From: Planctomycetota bacterium
GTDB taxonomy: Bacteria > Planctomycetota > J058 > JAJDCQ01
DNA: 64,000 nucleotides
Direction: 5' to 3'
NCBI GenBank assembly: GCA_029260755.1
Contig: JAJDCQ010000135.1
Coordinates: 35,732-99,731 of the forward strand
Part shown: piece after piece, positions 8,152-18,013 of the stretch
Position numbering within the stretch: position 1 is the stretch's first letter
Layout: the number at the start of each line of letters is the position of its first letter
The notes under the pieces: model-generated
The model's database searches: none
Seen by the model: the letters and a program-made list of their open reading frames with translations, nothing else
What the model was told of the DNA's origin: nothing
Translations under genes and position numbers: made by a program

Positions 8152-8205
8152 GCGCCGCGCGTCCTCCGCCCCTCGCCGCGACCCCGAACACACCCGGAGC
8201 AGATC

Positions 8206-11200
8206 ATGTCCCCGACCGACCACCCCCGAAACGACCCGTCGATCGCCGAACGCAACGTCGATCGCCTCCTGAGCGAGGCCTACCAGCCGGAGGTGCCGCC
8301 GCCGGCGTTCGCCGCCGGGCTGCGATCCCGCGTCCTCGACGCCGCCCGCGAGGCCGCCGCGACGCGCGCCGCCGCGACGCCCGCCCCGGCGTCGCCCCCC
8401 ACCCCGGAGCCGAGCCACGTGCCGGTCGCCCGTCCGGGCGGGCCGAGCCGATTCTCGGTCGGGCTCCTCGCCGCGGGGCTGGCCGCCGGCTTCGGGCTCG
8501 CCCTCCTCTCGTGGCCGGTCACGACGCCCCGGGCGGGCGACGGCGGCCGCGACCGCGACGTCGTCTGGGTCGGCGGCCGCGCCTACGTGCCGGCGACGAG
8601 CCGGACCGGCGCCGACGACCCCGCCCCCGACACCGCCCTCGTCCCCGCGCCGACCACCGCCGACGCGGGGCGCGGCGCCGCGTCGGCGCCGCCGCCCATC
8701 GACGTCGCGCCGGCCGGCGCGACCGTCCCGGCGGCGAGCCCGCCCGCGCCCGAGCCCGAGCGGGCCGCCGTGGGCACGCGCATCGCGACCGCCGCCGGTC
8801 AGCGACGCCGCGTCGCCCTCGATGACGGCTCGGTCCTCTACGTGAACGAGGCCTCCGAGGTCGCCATCGACGGCCACCGCCGCGTGACCCTGCACGCCGG
8901 CGAGGTCTTCGTCGAGGTCGCGCCCCGCGAGGCGGCCGACGGTGACTCCGCGATGCGCGAGAGCGAGGCGACCTTCGTCGTCGCCACCGGCTCGCGCCGC
9001 GTCCTCGCCCTCGGCACGCGCTTCGGCGTCCGCGCCGAGCCCGACGCCGGCCACGCCCGCGTCCTCGTCACCCAGGGCAAGGTCGCCGTCGACGGCGTCG
9101 ACCGGGCCGTCCCCGCCGGCGCGCAGCTCCGCGCCCGGCTCGGCGGCGCCGACCCGCGCTCCGAGCACGTCGAGCCCGCCCCGCGGGCGAGCCATCTGCT
9201 GAGCTGGACGCGCGACCTCATCGCCGCGTCGCGGACGCCGCTCGTCCCCGCGAGTCGGTTCGCCGGCGGCGCGCTGGTCGCCCTCGACCCGCACGGCTCC
9301 GAGATCCGCCTCGAGCTCCAGCGCCACGACGTCGACGTCCACATCGAGGACGGCGTCGCCCGCACCACGATCGACCAGACCTACTGGAACCACGCGTGGA
9401 GCCGCCTCGAGGGGACGTTCTACTTCCCGCTCCCGGCGGACGCCTCGCTCTCCCGGCTCGCGATGTACGTCGGCACCGAGCTCATGGAGGGCGGCATGAG
9501 CGAGCGCGCCCGCGCCCGCGCCGTCTTCGAGACGATCCGCCACCAGCGCCGCGACCCCGCCCTCCTCGAGTGGATGGACGGCAGCACGTTCAAGATGCGC
9601 GTCTTCCCGCTCGAGGCCCGGAGCGAGAAGCGGATCATCCTCAGCTACACCCAGCGCCTCGACACCCTCCACGGCGCGACGAGCTACCGCTTCCCGGCCG
9701 GGCACAGCCTCGGCCTCGTCAGCGACCACGCCGTGAGGATCCGGGTGAAGGACGGCGCCGACCGCGGCTGGTCGAGCCCGAGTCATCCCCTCCGGGCGCG
9801 CCGCGACGGCACCGATCTCGTCCTCGAGCACGAGGCGAGCAACGTGATCCCGAACCGCGACGTCGTCGTCACCCTCCACCCCGAGGGCGGAGCGTCGACC
9901 GGCGCTGGACTCGCCGAGGCGCGCTTCCAGAGCGTCACCCACGACGGCCACCGCTACCTCGCGCTGCGCTGGTCGCCGCACCTGCCAGCCGCCGAGCAGG
10001 TCGGCGCGCGGCTCCGCCCGCGGCGGCACTGGGTCGTGATGTTCGAGGCGACCGGCGACCGGGACCCGGTCCTCGCCCGGGCCGGCGCCGACCTCGTCGG
10101 CTCGCTCCTCGCCGCCGCCGAGCACGACGACGTCTTCTCGCTCGTGACCGTCGGCAGCCGCCAGCGCGCCCTCGCGACGACGCCGCTGCCCGCGACCGCC
10201 GAGAACGTCGCCGCGGCCGGCGCGTTCCTCGACGGAACGCATCTCATCGGCGCGCTCGACCTCGGGCTCGCCCTGACGACCACCCGCACCCTCATCGACG
10301 CCAGCGCGAAGACCGCCGCGGCGTCCGGCGCCGACGAGGTCGTCCTGCTGCACGTCGGCTCGGCGATCCCCGCGCTGGGCGACCGCCGCCGCGACGCCCT
10401 CCTCGACCGTCTCCCCGAGGACGCCCGCTACGTCGGCGTCGGCGTCGGCCAGCGCTGGGACGCGGCGTTCATGCGCGAAGCGGCCGCCCGGACCGGCGGC
10501 CTCGTCGCGCACGTGAACCCCGATGAGGACGTCGCCTGGCGGGCCCGTGAGCTCGCCGACGCGATCGACGCGCCCGGCGTCACCGGCGTGTCCGTTCAGT
10601 CGGATGAGATCCGGCTCCTGTCGACCTCGGCGAGCGTCCGCAGCGGCGAGGAGCTCTTCGCCGTCTGCCGGCTCGACGCCGACGCGGCGCTGCCGAAGAG
10701 CGTCACCGTCGAAGGCCGGCGCGAGGGCCAGCCGTTCGCTGCCACCTTCTCGGTCTCCGACGTCGACGACGACGCCGGGCACCTGCCGCGCACCTGGGCG
10801 CGCCTGGAGATCGACCGGCTCCTCGCGGACGACGCCGCGGGCAACCGCGAGGCGATCGTCGCCCTCTCGATGGCGAGCTACGTGATCAGCCCCTACACCT
10901 CGCTCCTCGTCCTCGAGAACGACGCGATGTACGAGCAGTACGGCGTCGACCGGGGCCGGAAGGACCACTGGGCCCGCTACCCGGCGCCCGAGCACCTCGA
11001 GGCCGAGAAGCCGGACGACGCGGGCGACGGCGGCGACGACGCCGAGCCCGCCGCGCCGCCGAGCGTCGACGAGGTCCTCGCGACGATCCAGGTCCGCCTC
11101 TCCGCCCCGCTGATCGTCTCGACCGGTCGCGACTGGGCGTGGAACGGCACCGCCCAGCAGCTCCTCCAGGCCGGCGTCCACGCCTCGGGCTGGGTCGACG

Positions 11201-14200
11201 GCGTCTGGGGCGACAGCACGATCGTCGTCAACGGCCGGCTCGGGCTCGAGGATCGCGGGATCGACCTCCGCGGCCTCGGCTCCGGCCTGAGCCTCGAGGC
11301 CGGCATCGCCGGCGCCCGGCTCCGGACTCTGCTCGGCGACGGCCGGCCCACCGGCCAGCTCGGCCAGAGCTTCGAAAGCAACACCCAGGGCTGGTTCGTC
11401 GTGAACGGCAGCACCCTCGTCCGCGCGAACGATCGGATCGACGCCGAGCTCGAGCGAACGCTGGTCGATCTACCGGGTCTCCGCGTCCAGATCATCGACG
11501 AGGACCTCGTCTGGCTCGACGAGCTCGGCATCCAGAACTCGATCGATCCGCGGACCGGGATCACCTACGCCTGGGACGTCAACGACCGCTGGCTGAACCG
11601 CGGCCTCGTCCGGTCGACGGTGTGGGGCGGCGACGCCTCGGCGATCCAGGACTTCACCCGCGCCATCGAGCTCGGCACGACCTTCGGATCAGGCTTCGCC
11701 GACTTCGAGCTGTCGTCGGGCGGCACCGGCCTCTTCATCCGCGACGGGATCGTGGTCGACGGCACGTTCCAGCGGTTGCCGCGCAACATCAACGCGGCCT
11801 CCCGGGAGGACCTCGCCGGCTTCTTCTTCATCCCCGTGGACGATCGTGGTCGGGCCCACGCGAGCTACCGGATGACGCTCGCCCAGGCGTTCGCCCGGTT
11901 CGGCCAGGACGTCGCCTACCAGCGGCCGCGCCTGACCTCGACGCCGGACCACTTCGGCGACCTCCTCCGGTTCGCGCCGGCTCTGGCGACCACCCAGGCC
12001 GACATCGTGGCGACGGTCGAGGCCGAGGCCGCCCCCGCGGCCAGCTCGCCCGCCGGCGAGGTCGCCGCCGACGCGGCCGCTCTCATCGCGAAGGCCCGCG
12101 ACCACGGCTGGCGCCGGGTCGTCGTCGGCGAGGGCGACGACGCGTTCGCCGTCACCTTCGACGGCGCCGGGCGCTTCGCCTGGGAGCGCCGCCTCCGCAA
12201 CGGCCTGCTCGAGCGGGCGGTCTGCGACGGCGAGAGCGTGCTGCACGTCTACCCGGAGCTCGGCCTCGCGGCGCGCCGGACGATGAGCCGCCACCACCGG
12301 TCGATCCTCGAGCGGATCGTCCCCTCGGCGCTGCCGCCGGCGAGCGAGCTGGCTCGCCTCGGCGACGTCGTCGCCACCGACGAGCGCACCGTCGTGATCG
12401 TGCCGCGTGGAGCCGCCGACGAGGACGAGGCGACCGACGGCCGCGAGGTCGAGGTCGCCCGTCTCCGACTCACCTTCGCCGACGACGGCCGCCTGGCCGA
12501 GCGGACGCTCCTGCGCGCCCCCGCCGGCGCGGCGCCGACCGCGGGCACGGTCATCGCCCGGGCCGTCTTCGCGGCCGACGGGACGACCACCTGGCGCGAC
12601 GCCGAGGGTGAGGAGCTCGCCCGGCAGACGCGCCCGACCGAGGACGCCGACGCCCCCGAGCTCGCGCCGTCGACGGACGACCTCGTCGTCCTGCCGATGC
12701 CGGCGCGCACGTTCCAGCACGTCCAGGGCCGGATCGCGTCCGGCGACCTCGCGAAGGACAGCATCGAGGCGGCGGACGCCGAGCTCGCCGCGCTGGCCGG
12801 CGCGAACGGCGCCTGGAACATCGCCGAGCGGCTCGCCGACCACGAGCCGAAGATCTTCGCGCAGGGCGACCGGCGCCTCGGCGTCCACGTGCTGCTGGCC
12901 GCCAGCCAGCCGGCCACCTGGGGGATCACGCCGGCCCGACGGTTCGACGTGAACGGCAAGAGCGTCATCGTCGATCCCAAGGGTGACCACCCCGCGTCGC
13001 CGGTCGCCGCCTACCTCCACGCCCACCTCGGATCGCTCCACGGAGCCGGGTTCACGCTCCCGGCGGCCAACGGCGAGGGGCTCGCCGGAGCGCTCGCCCG
13101 GACCCGCGGTCTCCTGACGGTCCTCGCGACCAGCCCGGCCGGCGACGCCCGCGACAGCGCCGTGAAGCAGGCGCTGCAGCTCGCCGCCGAGCTGAACGAT
13201 CGGATCCCCGCCCTGGCGTGGGGGCTCGTGATCGCCGCCGGCGACGCGTCGAGCACGCCCGCCGGGTATCGCGCCGCGGCCGACGCGATGGCGTCGTTCG
13301 AGGACGTCCCCGGGCTCCGCTTCGCCTCGCTCACCGAGCGTGCCCGCTGGCTCGTCTCGACCGGCGAGGAGAACGCGGCGAGCCCGATCCGCGACGCCCT
13401 CCGCGAGCCGTGGCTCGAGGCGTCGACCCACGGAGCGATCCCGCCGATCGACCCGGTCCTCCGGAGCGCGCTCGGCGCCGAGAGCTTCTCGAAGCTCTTC
13501 CGCGAGGTCGCCGACCGGCTCGCCGCCGCGAAGCGTCCCGACGCGATCGTCCGGCTCTCGCGGGCCGCGACCCTCGCCGGCGATCCGAGCCTGGCCGCCG
13601 AGCTCGACGGCCGCGCCCTCGCCGAGGCGACCGACGCGCAGCGCCGCCCGGTCCTCCTCCGGATGCTCGCCTACCTCCTCGTCGACGGCGGGGCGGACGC
13701 CCGCACCGACGTCGTCATCGGCCAGCTCCTCGAGGGCGAGGGCGCCGACGAGCCGCGACTCTGGCGGCTCGCCGCCGCGACCGCCTCGCGCCGCGGCGAC
13801 GAGGCCCGGGCGATCGGCGCCCTCGAGCGCGCCCTCGACCTCGAGTTCGAGCGGCTCGCCGAGCGCGACGCGGCCCGGGCGAAGGCCCGCGCCGGTCTCG
13901 GCGGAACGGCGAAGGCGGACGGAGCCGACCAGGCCGAAGGGGTCGTCGACCTGGCGGCGCTGCGGGCCGAGTACGGTCGCCTCCTCGCCCACTACCGGCA
14001 GGTCGCGATCGCGCTCGCGACCCTCGACGAGCCGATGCCCCGGTCGCTCCTCGCGAAGATCATCCGCTCGGCCGACCGCTGGCGCAGCCTCGAGAACGAC
14101 CCGACCCAGGCGTGCCAGGCGGCGTCCGCGGCGCTCACCGCGGCCGGCGAGGACGAGCTCGCGTGGGACTACATGACGACGCCGCTCTCGCACCGCCCCG

Positions 14201-14457
14201 GCGAGTCGAAGGCGTGGTCCGACCTCGCCGGGCTCGCCACGGCCCGGGGCGACTTCGACCTGGCCGACCGCTGCTGGGGGCAGGCGTTCGAGCTCGAGCG
14301 GAGCAACGCCGAGATCCTCTGGCAGCGGGCGATCCTGCTCCAGCAGCGGGGTCGTCGCGCCGAGGCGAATGACGTCCTCGAGCAGATCGCCGACGGCGAC
14401 TGGCAGCCCCGCTTCGACTGGATCAAGAACGAGTCGCGCCGACGCCTCGGTAAGTAG
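8206..14457 (+). CDS. 2083-aa membrane protein: anti-sigma-like N terminus, FecR, VIT and degenerate vWA domains, C-terminal TPR
   Basis: Layout seen: residues 1-55 are a soluble segment (DRLLSEAYQPEVPPPAFAAGLRSRVL shape is common in cytoplasmic heads of anti-sigma partners); a Pro/Ala linker; one membrane helix at about 83-104; a Pro/Ala-rich spacer; a FecR-like domain at about 190-315 (DDGSVLYVNEASEVAI, LHAGEVFVEVAP, VTQGKVAV); a VIT domain at about 355-490; a vWA-like domain at about 605-815; a long unassigned region; and TPR-like helices to the end (about 1750-2083). The vWA MIDAS motif is replaced (MFEATGDRDP instead of DxSxS), so metal-dependent ligand binding is probably lost. Everything after the helix should be outside the cytoplasm. 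With the ECF factor just upstream it forms a probable transmembrane signalling pair. The role of each exported domain is inference from family folds. Confidence 0.8.
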   Translation: MSPTDHPRNDPSIAERNVDRLLSEAYQPEVPPPAFAAGLRSRVLDAAREAAATRAAATPAPASPPTPEPSHVPVARPGGPSRFSVGLLAAGLAAGFGLALLSWPVTTPRAGDGGRDRDVVWVGGRAYVPATSRTGADDPAPDTALVPAPTTADAGRGAASAPPPIDVAPAGATVPAASPPAPEPERAAVGTRIATAAGQRRRVALDDGSVLYVNEASEVAIDGHRRVTLHAGEVFVEVAPREAADGDSAMRESEATFVVATGSRRVLALGTRFGVRAEPDAGHARVLVTQGKVAVDGVDRAVPAGAQLRARLGGADPRSEHVEPAPRASHLLSWTRDLIAASRTPLVPASRFAGGALVALDPHGSEIRLELQRHDVDVHIEDGVARTTIDQTYWNHAWSRLEGTFYFPLPADASLSRLAMYVGTELMEGGMSERARARAVFETIRHQRRDPALLEWMDGSTFKMRVFPLEARSEKRIILSYTQRLDTLHGATSYRFPAGHSLGLVSDHAVRIRVKDGADRGWSSPSHPLRARRDGTDLVLEHEASNVIPNRDVVVTLHPEGGASTGAGLAEARFQSVTHDGHRYLALRWSPHLPAAEQVGARLRPRRHWVVMFEATGDRDPVLARAGADLVGSLLAAAEHDDVFSLVTVGSRQRALATTPLPATAENVAAAGAFLDGTHLIGALDLGLALTTTRTLIDASAKTAAASGADEVVLLHVGSAIPALGDRRRDALLDRLPEDARYVGVGVGQRWDAAFMREAAARTGGLVAHVNPDEDVAWRARELADAIDAPGVTGVSVQSDEIRLLSTSASVRSGEELFAVCRLDADAALPKSVTVEGRREGQPFAATFSVSDVDDDAGHLPRTWARLEIDRLLADDAAGNREAIVALSMASYVISPYTSLLVLENDAMYEQYGVDRGRKDHWARYPAPEHLEAEKPDDAGDGGDDAEPAAPPSVDEVLATIQVRLSAPLIVSTGRDWAWNGTAQQLLQAGVHASGWVDGVWGDSTIVVNGRLGLEDRGIDLRGLGSGLSLEAGIAGARLRTLLGDGRPTGQLGQSFESNTQGWFVVNGSTLVRANDRIDAELERTLVDLPGLRVQIIDEDLVWLDELGIQNSIDPRTGITYAWDVNDRWLNRGLVRSTVWGGDASAIQDFTRAIELGTTFGSGFADFELSSGGTGLFIRDGIVVDGTFQRLPRNINAASREDLAGFFFIPVDDRGRAHASYRMTLAQAFARFGQDVAYQRPRLTSTPDHFGDLLRFAPALATTQADIVATVEAEAAPAASSPAGEVAADAAALIAKARDHGWRRVVVGEGDDAFAVTFDGAGRFAWERRLRNGLLERAVCDGESVLHVYPELGLAARRTMSRHHRSILERIVPSALPPASELARLGDVVATDERTVVIVPRGAADEDEATDGREVEVARLRLTFADDGRLAERTLLRAPAGAAPTAGTVIARAVFAADGTTTWRDAEGEELARQTRPTEDADAPELAPSTDDLVVLPMPARTFQHVQGRIASGDLAKDSIEAADAELAALAGANGAWNIAERLADHEPKIFAQGDRRLGVHVLLAASQPATWGITPARRFDVNGKSVIVDPKGDHPASPVAAYLHAHLGSLHGAGFTLPAANGEGLAGALARTRGLLTVLATSPAGDARDSAVKQALQLAAELNDRIPALAWGLVIAAGDASSTPAGYRAAADAMASFEDVPGLRFASLTERARWLVSTGEENAASPIRDALREPWLEASTHGAIPPIDPVLRSALGAESFSKLFREVADRLAAAKRPDAIVRLSRAATLAGDPSLAAELDGRALAEATDAQRRPVLLRMLAYLLVDGGADARTDVVIGQLLEGEGADEPRLWRLAAATASRRGDEARAIGALERALDLEFERLAERDAARAKARAGLGGTAKADGADQAEGVVDLAALRAEYGRLLAHYRQVAIALATLDEPMPRSLLAKIIRSADRWRSLENDPTQACQAASAALTAAGEDELAWDYMTTPLSHRPGESKAWSDLAGLATARGDFDLADRCWGQAFELERSNAEILWQRAILLQQRGRRAEANDVLEQIADGDWQPRFDWIKNESRRRLGK

Positions 14458-14481
14458 TTACTCCACGGACGTTTTCCGCGG

Positions 14482-14530
14482 GAGGGGTCGGCTCCAGGAG
14501 CTTCCTGGGCCCGACCCCTCTCTCTTTTTT
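14482..14530 (+). terminator. Rho-independent terminator of the ECF/FecR-VIT operon
   Basis: The stem GAGGGGTCGG (14482-14491) pairs with CCGACCCCTC (14511-14520), with an inner CCAGGA/TCCTGG stem, and is followed by TCTCTTTTTT. This is the clearest intrinsic terminator in the window. Confidence 0.9.
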
Positions 14531-14608
14531 CGAGAAAGGCGTGATGGCCTCGAGCGAGCACGGCAGACCCCGTCGAGCGCCGGTGGTGGCGCCCGCCCTG
14601 GAGGTATC

Positions 14609-17600
14609 ATGCTCGCGACGATGACCGACCCGACCACGAACCTGACCGACGAGTCCCTCGTCCTGCGCTGCGCCCGCCCCGGCGGCGACGAGGCGGCGGC
14701 GACCGAGCTCCTCGACCGCCACTGGGCCCGCGTCTTCCGCGTGGCCGTCCAGCTCCTCGACGGCGACCCCGGCGCGGCCGACGACGTCGCCCAGGAGACC
14801 TTCCTCGGCCTGCTCTCGTCGGCGGGTCGCTTCGAGCGAGGGCGCGCGTTCGACCCCTGGCTCTTCGGGATCCTCCGCCGGACCGCGCTCCAGCACCGGC
14901 GCGGCGAGGGCCGCCGGAAGAAGCGCGAGCGGGCGCAGGCGCCGCGCGATCTCCCGGCCGACCTCGACGGCGACCTCGCCGACGACGCGAGCCGGAGCGA
15001 GGAGGCGGCGCTCGTCCGCGAGCATCTCAGGTCGTTGCCGCGCGACTGCCGTCACGCCCTCGCCCTCCGCTACATGGAGGGCCTGTCGCTCGCCGAGGTC
15101 GCCCGGGCGCTCGGCTGCCCCGAAGGCACCGCCTCCTCGCGGATCCGTCGCGGGCTCGAGAGGCTGCGCGAGCAGCTCACCCCGGTCCTCGGCGCGGCGT
15201 CGGTCGCGGCCGGGCTGGAGCGGTGGATCGCCACCGCGATGGACGCAGCGGCTCCGGAGGCGCCCGGCGCGGCGGCCCTCACAGCCTCCGCCGCGTCGAT
15301 CGCGGCGGGTGCCGATGCGACGCCCGACCCCGACGCGTCCACGACCTCTCCCGCGAAGGGCGGCCGCGCGGCGAAGCCCATCGCCTTCGCCGCCGCGACC
15401 GTCGCGGCCGTCGCCATCCTCGGCGTCCTCCTCTGGCCCGCCGACCGCGACCGCTCCATCCCCGCGACGATCGCCGCGACTGGCAGCGGCGCGACCAGCT
15501 CGACGAACCCGAACGGGAACGCGAGCTCCGGCGACGGATCGACGACCGGCGAGGCGACGGACGCCGGGGGCGGCGCCGGCGACGCCGCGAGCGCGGGCGG
15601 CGACCGGGCGACCGAAGACGCGACGGTGAGCGGTCGCCTCCGCACGACCGAGCCGCTCCGCGACGCGTGGGTGGCCGTGATCGCGCCCGAGACGCTCGAC
15701 CCGCCGGGCGTCCCGCCCGCCTTCCGCGACGGCGCCGGGATGCGCCGCGCCCTGGGTCGCGAGGGCTTCTCGTGGAACGTCCCCGAGGGAAGCACGCCGG
15801 TCGGCGAGAGCGGAGCGTTCACGCTCGAGCTGCCGCCGGGCGAGCATCTCCTCGCCGCCGGCGCCCACGGCTGCCGCACGCGGCTCGTCTCGATCGTCAC
15901 GCCGATCGCCGAGCCGCTCGACCTCGAGCTGACCTGGCTCGCCCCCGCGACCCTCGAGCTGCACGTCGTCGACGATCGCGGCGAGCCTTACGGCCGGTGC
16001 TGGCTCTCCGTCCCGAGCCCGGCCCGCGACGCCGGCTGGGTCGACGGGCTGGACGCCTGGGCGAGCCCGCGCGAGCGCGGAGACTGGATCCCGCGCATCA
16101 TCCGGCGCGGCACGATCGGTCCGATCCCGCTCGACGACGACGGGCGCGGTCGTCTCCTCTGGCCGGCCGGCGACTACCCGTCGCTCCGCCTCGCGATCCA
16201 CGAGCCCACCCGCGAGCGCGGGATGCCGCCGATGCTCATGGGCAGCCTCGAGGCCCCGAGCGGCGCGCTCTCGCTCGCGCCGGACGCGGTCACCGAGCGA
16301 CGCGTCGAGGCGTCGTGGCGCTCGCGCTCCTACCGCGGCCACAGGAGCGCCGTCGACGTCCTCGTCATCGACGCCGACGGCCAGCCGGTCCCCGACGCGT
16401 GGGTGCAGATCCGACGCCACGCGAGCGACGACGTCGAGGGGCTTCGACGCTCGGCGACGACCGCCGCGTGGACGTGGGTGACCGGCTCCGACGGCCGCGT
16501 CCTGATCCGCGGCGCGAAGACCGGCCAGCCGTTCTTCATCGCGGCGCGCCAGGGCGACCGCTGGAGCGGCCTCGGGCAGCAGTTCCAGGTCGGCGAGAGC
16601 GAGGAGCGCCACGTCGTCCGCGTCACCCTCGATCGACCGTTCGTGACCGGCGATCTTCGCCTCGAGCTCCGCGACGCGACGACGGGCGACCCGGCCGGAT
16701 CCGAGATCCAGATCGCGGCGCGCGGGTCGTTCGTGTCGTTCGGCGTTCGCTGGGACGTCTGGCTCGAGCCGCTGTCGGGCCAGCCGAGCGCCGGCTCCGC
16801 CCACTGGCGGATCGAGTCCGCCGGCGTCCTCCTCATCGACGACCTCCCGCCGGGGCGGTGGCGGGCGCACGTCCGTCAGCCGGAGGGCGATCGGGCGATC
16901 TCCTACCTCCCCGCGAAGGCCGAGCTGACCACCGAGGCCGGCGCGCGGGCCGAGGTCACCGTCTCGCTGACGCGAGCCGGCACCGTCCGCGGCCGGGTGC
17001 GGGCGGACGGACGTCCCGTCCTCGAGGGGCAGGGCGCGATGGGCGCCGTCCACATCTTCGACGCCGAGACGCGCGAGCGCGCCACGTCGGTCGACATCGA
17101 CGGCGCCGGCCGCTTCGTCGCCTCGAGCCTCCCGCCCGGCCGTCGCTACCACGTGGTCGTCGGACGCGTCCCCGGCTTCCTGCCCGGGATCTTCTTGAGC
17201 CTCCCGTCCGACGGCGAGGAGCAGGTCCTCGACCTGTCGCTCGAGGTCGGCCTCGAGCTCGCCGTCGTCGACCCCGAGGGCAAGCCCGTCGCGGGCGCCC
17301 GGGTCGAGGAGGTCGGCATCGGCGACCTGACGGCCACCCGGAGCGACGCCGGCGGAGTCGTCCGCTGGCGCGGCGGTCGCCTCCGCCGCGCCGTCGAGCT
17401 CCAGGTGAGCCAGATGGGCCGCGACCCGGTCACCGTGAAGATCGCCCCGAGCCGCGCGCTCCCCGAGACCGCCCGCGTCGTCCTCGCGCCAGCCGCGGGC
17501 ACCGTCCCGCTCCGGGGCCAGGTCGTCGACGACGACGGCGAGCCGGTCGCCGGAGCGGAGGTCGAGCTCGGCGGCTCGCCGGTCGCGGTGACCGACGCGG

Positions 17601-18001
17601 CGGGCGCGTTCGGCACCTGGGTCGAGCCCGACACTTACAACGTCTCGCTGCTACGGGAAGGCCACGCCCGGAGGCGGATCGCGATCGAGGTCGGCCGCGA
17701 CGGGCTCGTCGACGAGCGGTTCACCCTCCCGCGAGGAGCGCGCGTGACCGGGCGGCTGGTCGGGACCGAGAAGGCGCTCGCCGCCGTCACCCGCATCTAC
17801 ATCTTCGACCCGACCGGGCGCCGCGGCGCCAAGATCCGGCCGGCCGACGACGGCACGTTCGAGAGCGCCCACCTCCTCCCCGGCGCGTGGACCCTCCGCG
17901 TCGCCGGAAAGGGCGGCCGCGACGACGTCCTCGTCGAGCGCGCCCTCGAGCTCGCCGCCGGGGTGGACACCGAGGTCCGGATCGAGCTCGTCGGCGAGTG
18001 A
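14609..18001 (+). CDS. ECF sigma factor fused to a membrane helix and exported carboxypeptidase-regulatory-like repeats
   Basis: A 1130-aa protein. Sigma region 2 is at about residues 33-100 (AADDVAQETFLGLLSSAGRF, PWLFGILRRTALQHRR) and region 4 at about 137-190 (LPRDCRHALALRYMEGLSLAEVARALGCPEGTASSRIRRGLERLR as a helix-turn-helix). A linker leads to one membrane helix at about 257-276, then a Gly/Ser/Thr-rich spacer and about 800 residues of beta-sandwich-like repeats. Several of these have the DADGQPVPDAWVQI or DDDGEPVAGAEVELGG form typical of CarboxypepD_reg/transthyretin-like modules. The start follows GGAGG by 4 bases. Such a protein would hold its sigma domain at the inner face of the membrane; release by proteolysis is a plausible but unproven mode of control. 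Its own terminator-bounded unit starts here. Confidence 0.85.
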   Translation: MLATMTDPTTNLTDESLVLRCARPGGDEAAATELLDRHWARVFRVAVQLLDGDPGAADDVAQETFLGLLSSAGRFERGRAFDPWLFGILRRTALQHRRGEGRRKKRERAQAPRDLPADLDGDLADDASRSEEAALVREHLRSLPRDCRHALALRYMEGLSLAEVARALGCPEGTASSRIRRGLERLREQLTPVLGAASVAAGLERWIATAMDAAAPEAPGAAALTASAASIAAGADATPDPDASTTSPAKGGRAAKPIAFAAATVAAVAILGVLLWPADRDRSIPATIAATGSGATSSTNPNGNASSGDGSTTGEATDAGGGAGDAASAGGDRATEDATVSGRLRTTEPLRDAWVAVIAPETLDPPGVPPAFRDGAGMRRALGREGFSWNVPEGSTPVGESGAFTLELPPGEHLLAAGAHGCRTRLVSIVTPIAEPLDLELTWLAPATLELHVVDDRGEPYGRCWLSVPSPARDAGWVDGLDAWASPRERGDWIPRIIRRGTIGPIPLDDDGRGRLLWPAGDYPSLRLAIHEPTRERGMPPMLMGSLEAPSGALSLAPDAVTERRVEASWRSRSYRGHRSAVDVLVIDADGQPVPDAWVQIRRHASDDVEGLRRSATTAAWTWVTGSDGRVLIRGAKTGQPFFIAARQGDRWSGLGQQFQVGESEERHVVRVTLDRPFVTGDLRLELRDATTGDPAGSEIQIAARGSFVSFGVRWDVWLEPLSGQPSAGSAHWRIESAGVLLIDDLPPGRWRAHVRQPEGDRAISYLPAKAELTTEAGARAEVTVSLTRAGTVRGRVRADGRPVLEGQGAMGAVHIFDAETRERATSVDIDGAGRFVASSLPPGRRYHVVVGRVPGFLPGIFLSLPSDGEEQVLDLSLEVGLELAVVDPEGKPVAGARVEEVGIGDLTATRSDAGGVVRWRGGRLRRAVELQVSQMGRDPVTVKIAPSRALPETARVVLAPAAGTVPLRGQVVDDDGEPVAGAEVELGGSPVAVTDAAGAFGTWVEPDTYNVSLLREGHARRRIAIEVGRDGLVDERFTLPRGARVTGRLVGTEKALAAVTRIYIFDPTGRRGAKIRPADDGTFESAHLLPGAWTLRVAGKGGRDDVLVERALELAAGVDTEVRIELVGE

Positions 18002-18013
18002 GCCTGGCCGAGG

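Noticed and set aside
7513..11181. A 1222-codon open frame antisense to the FecR-VIT-vWA gene
   Set aside because: In such GC-rich DNA the antisense frame stays open because stops are rare. Its translation is a low-complexity mix of Arg, Gly, Glu, Asp and Val without domains, while the plus strand encodes clear domains.
11689..14193. Another long antisense frame (834 codons)
   Set aside because: Same reason: it mirrors the coding frame and has no recognisable domain.
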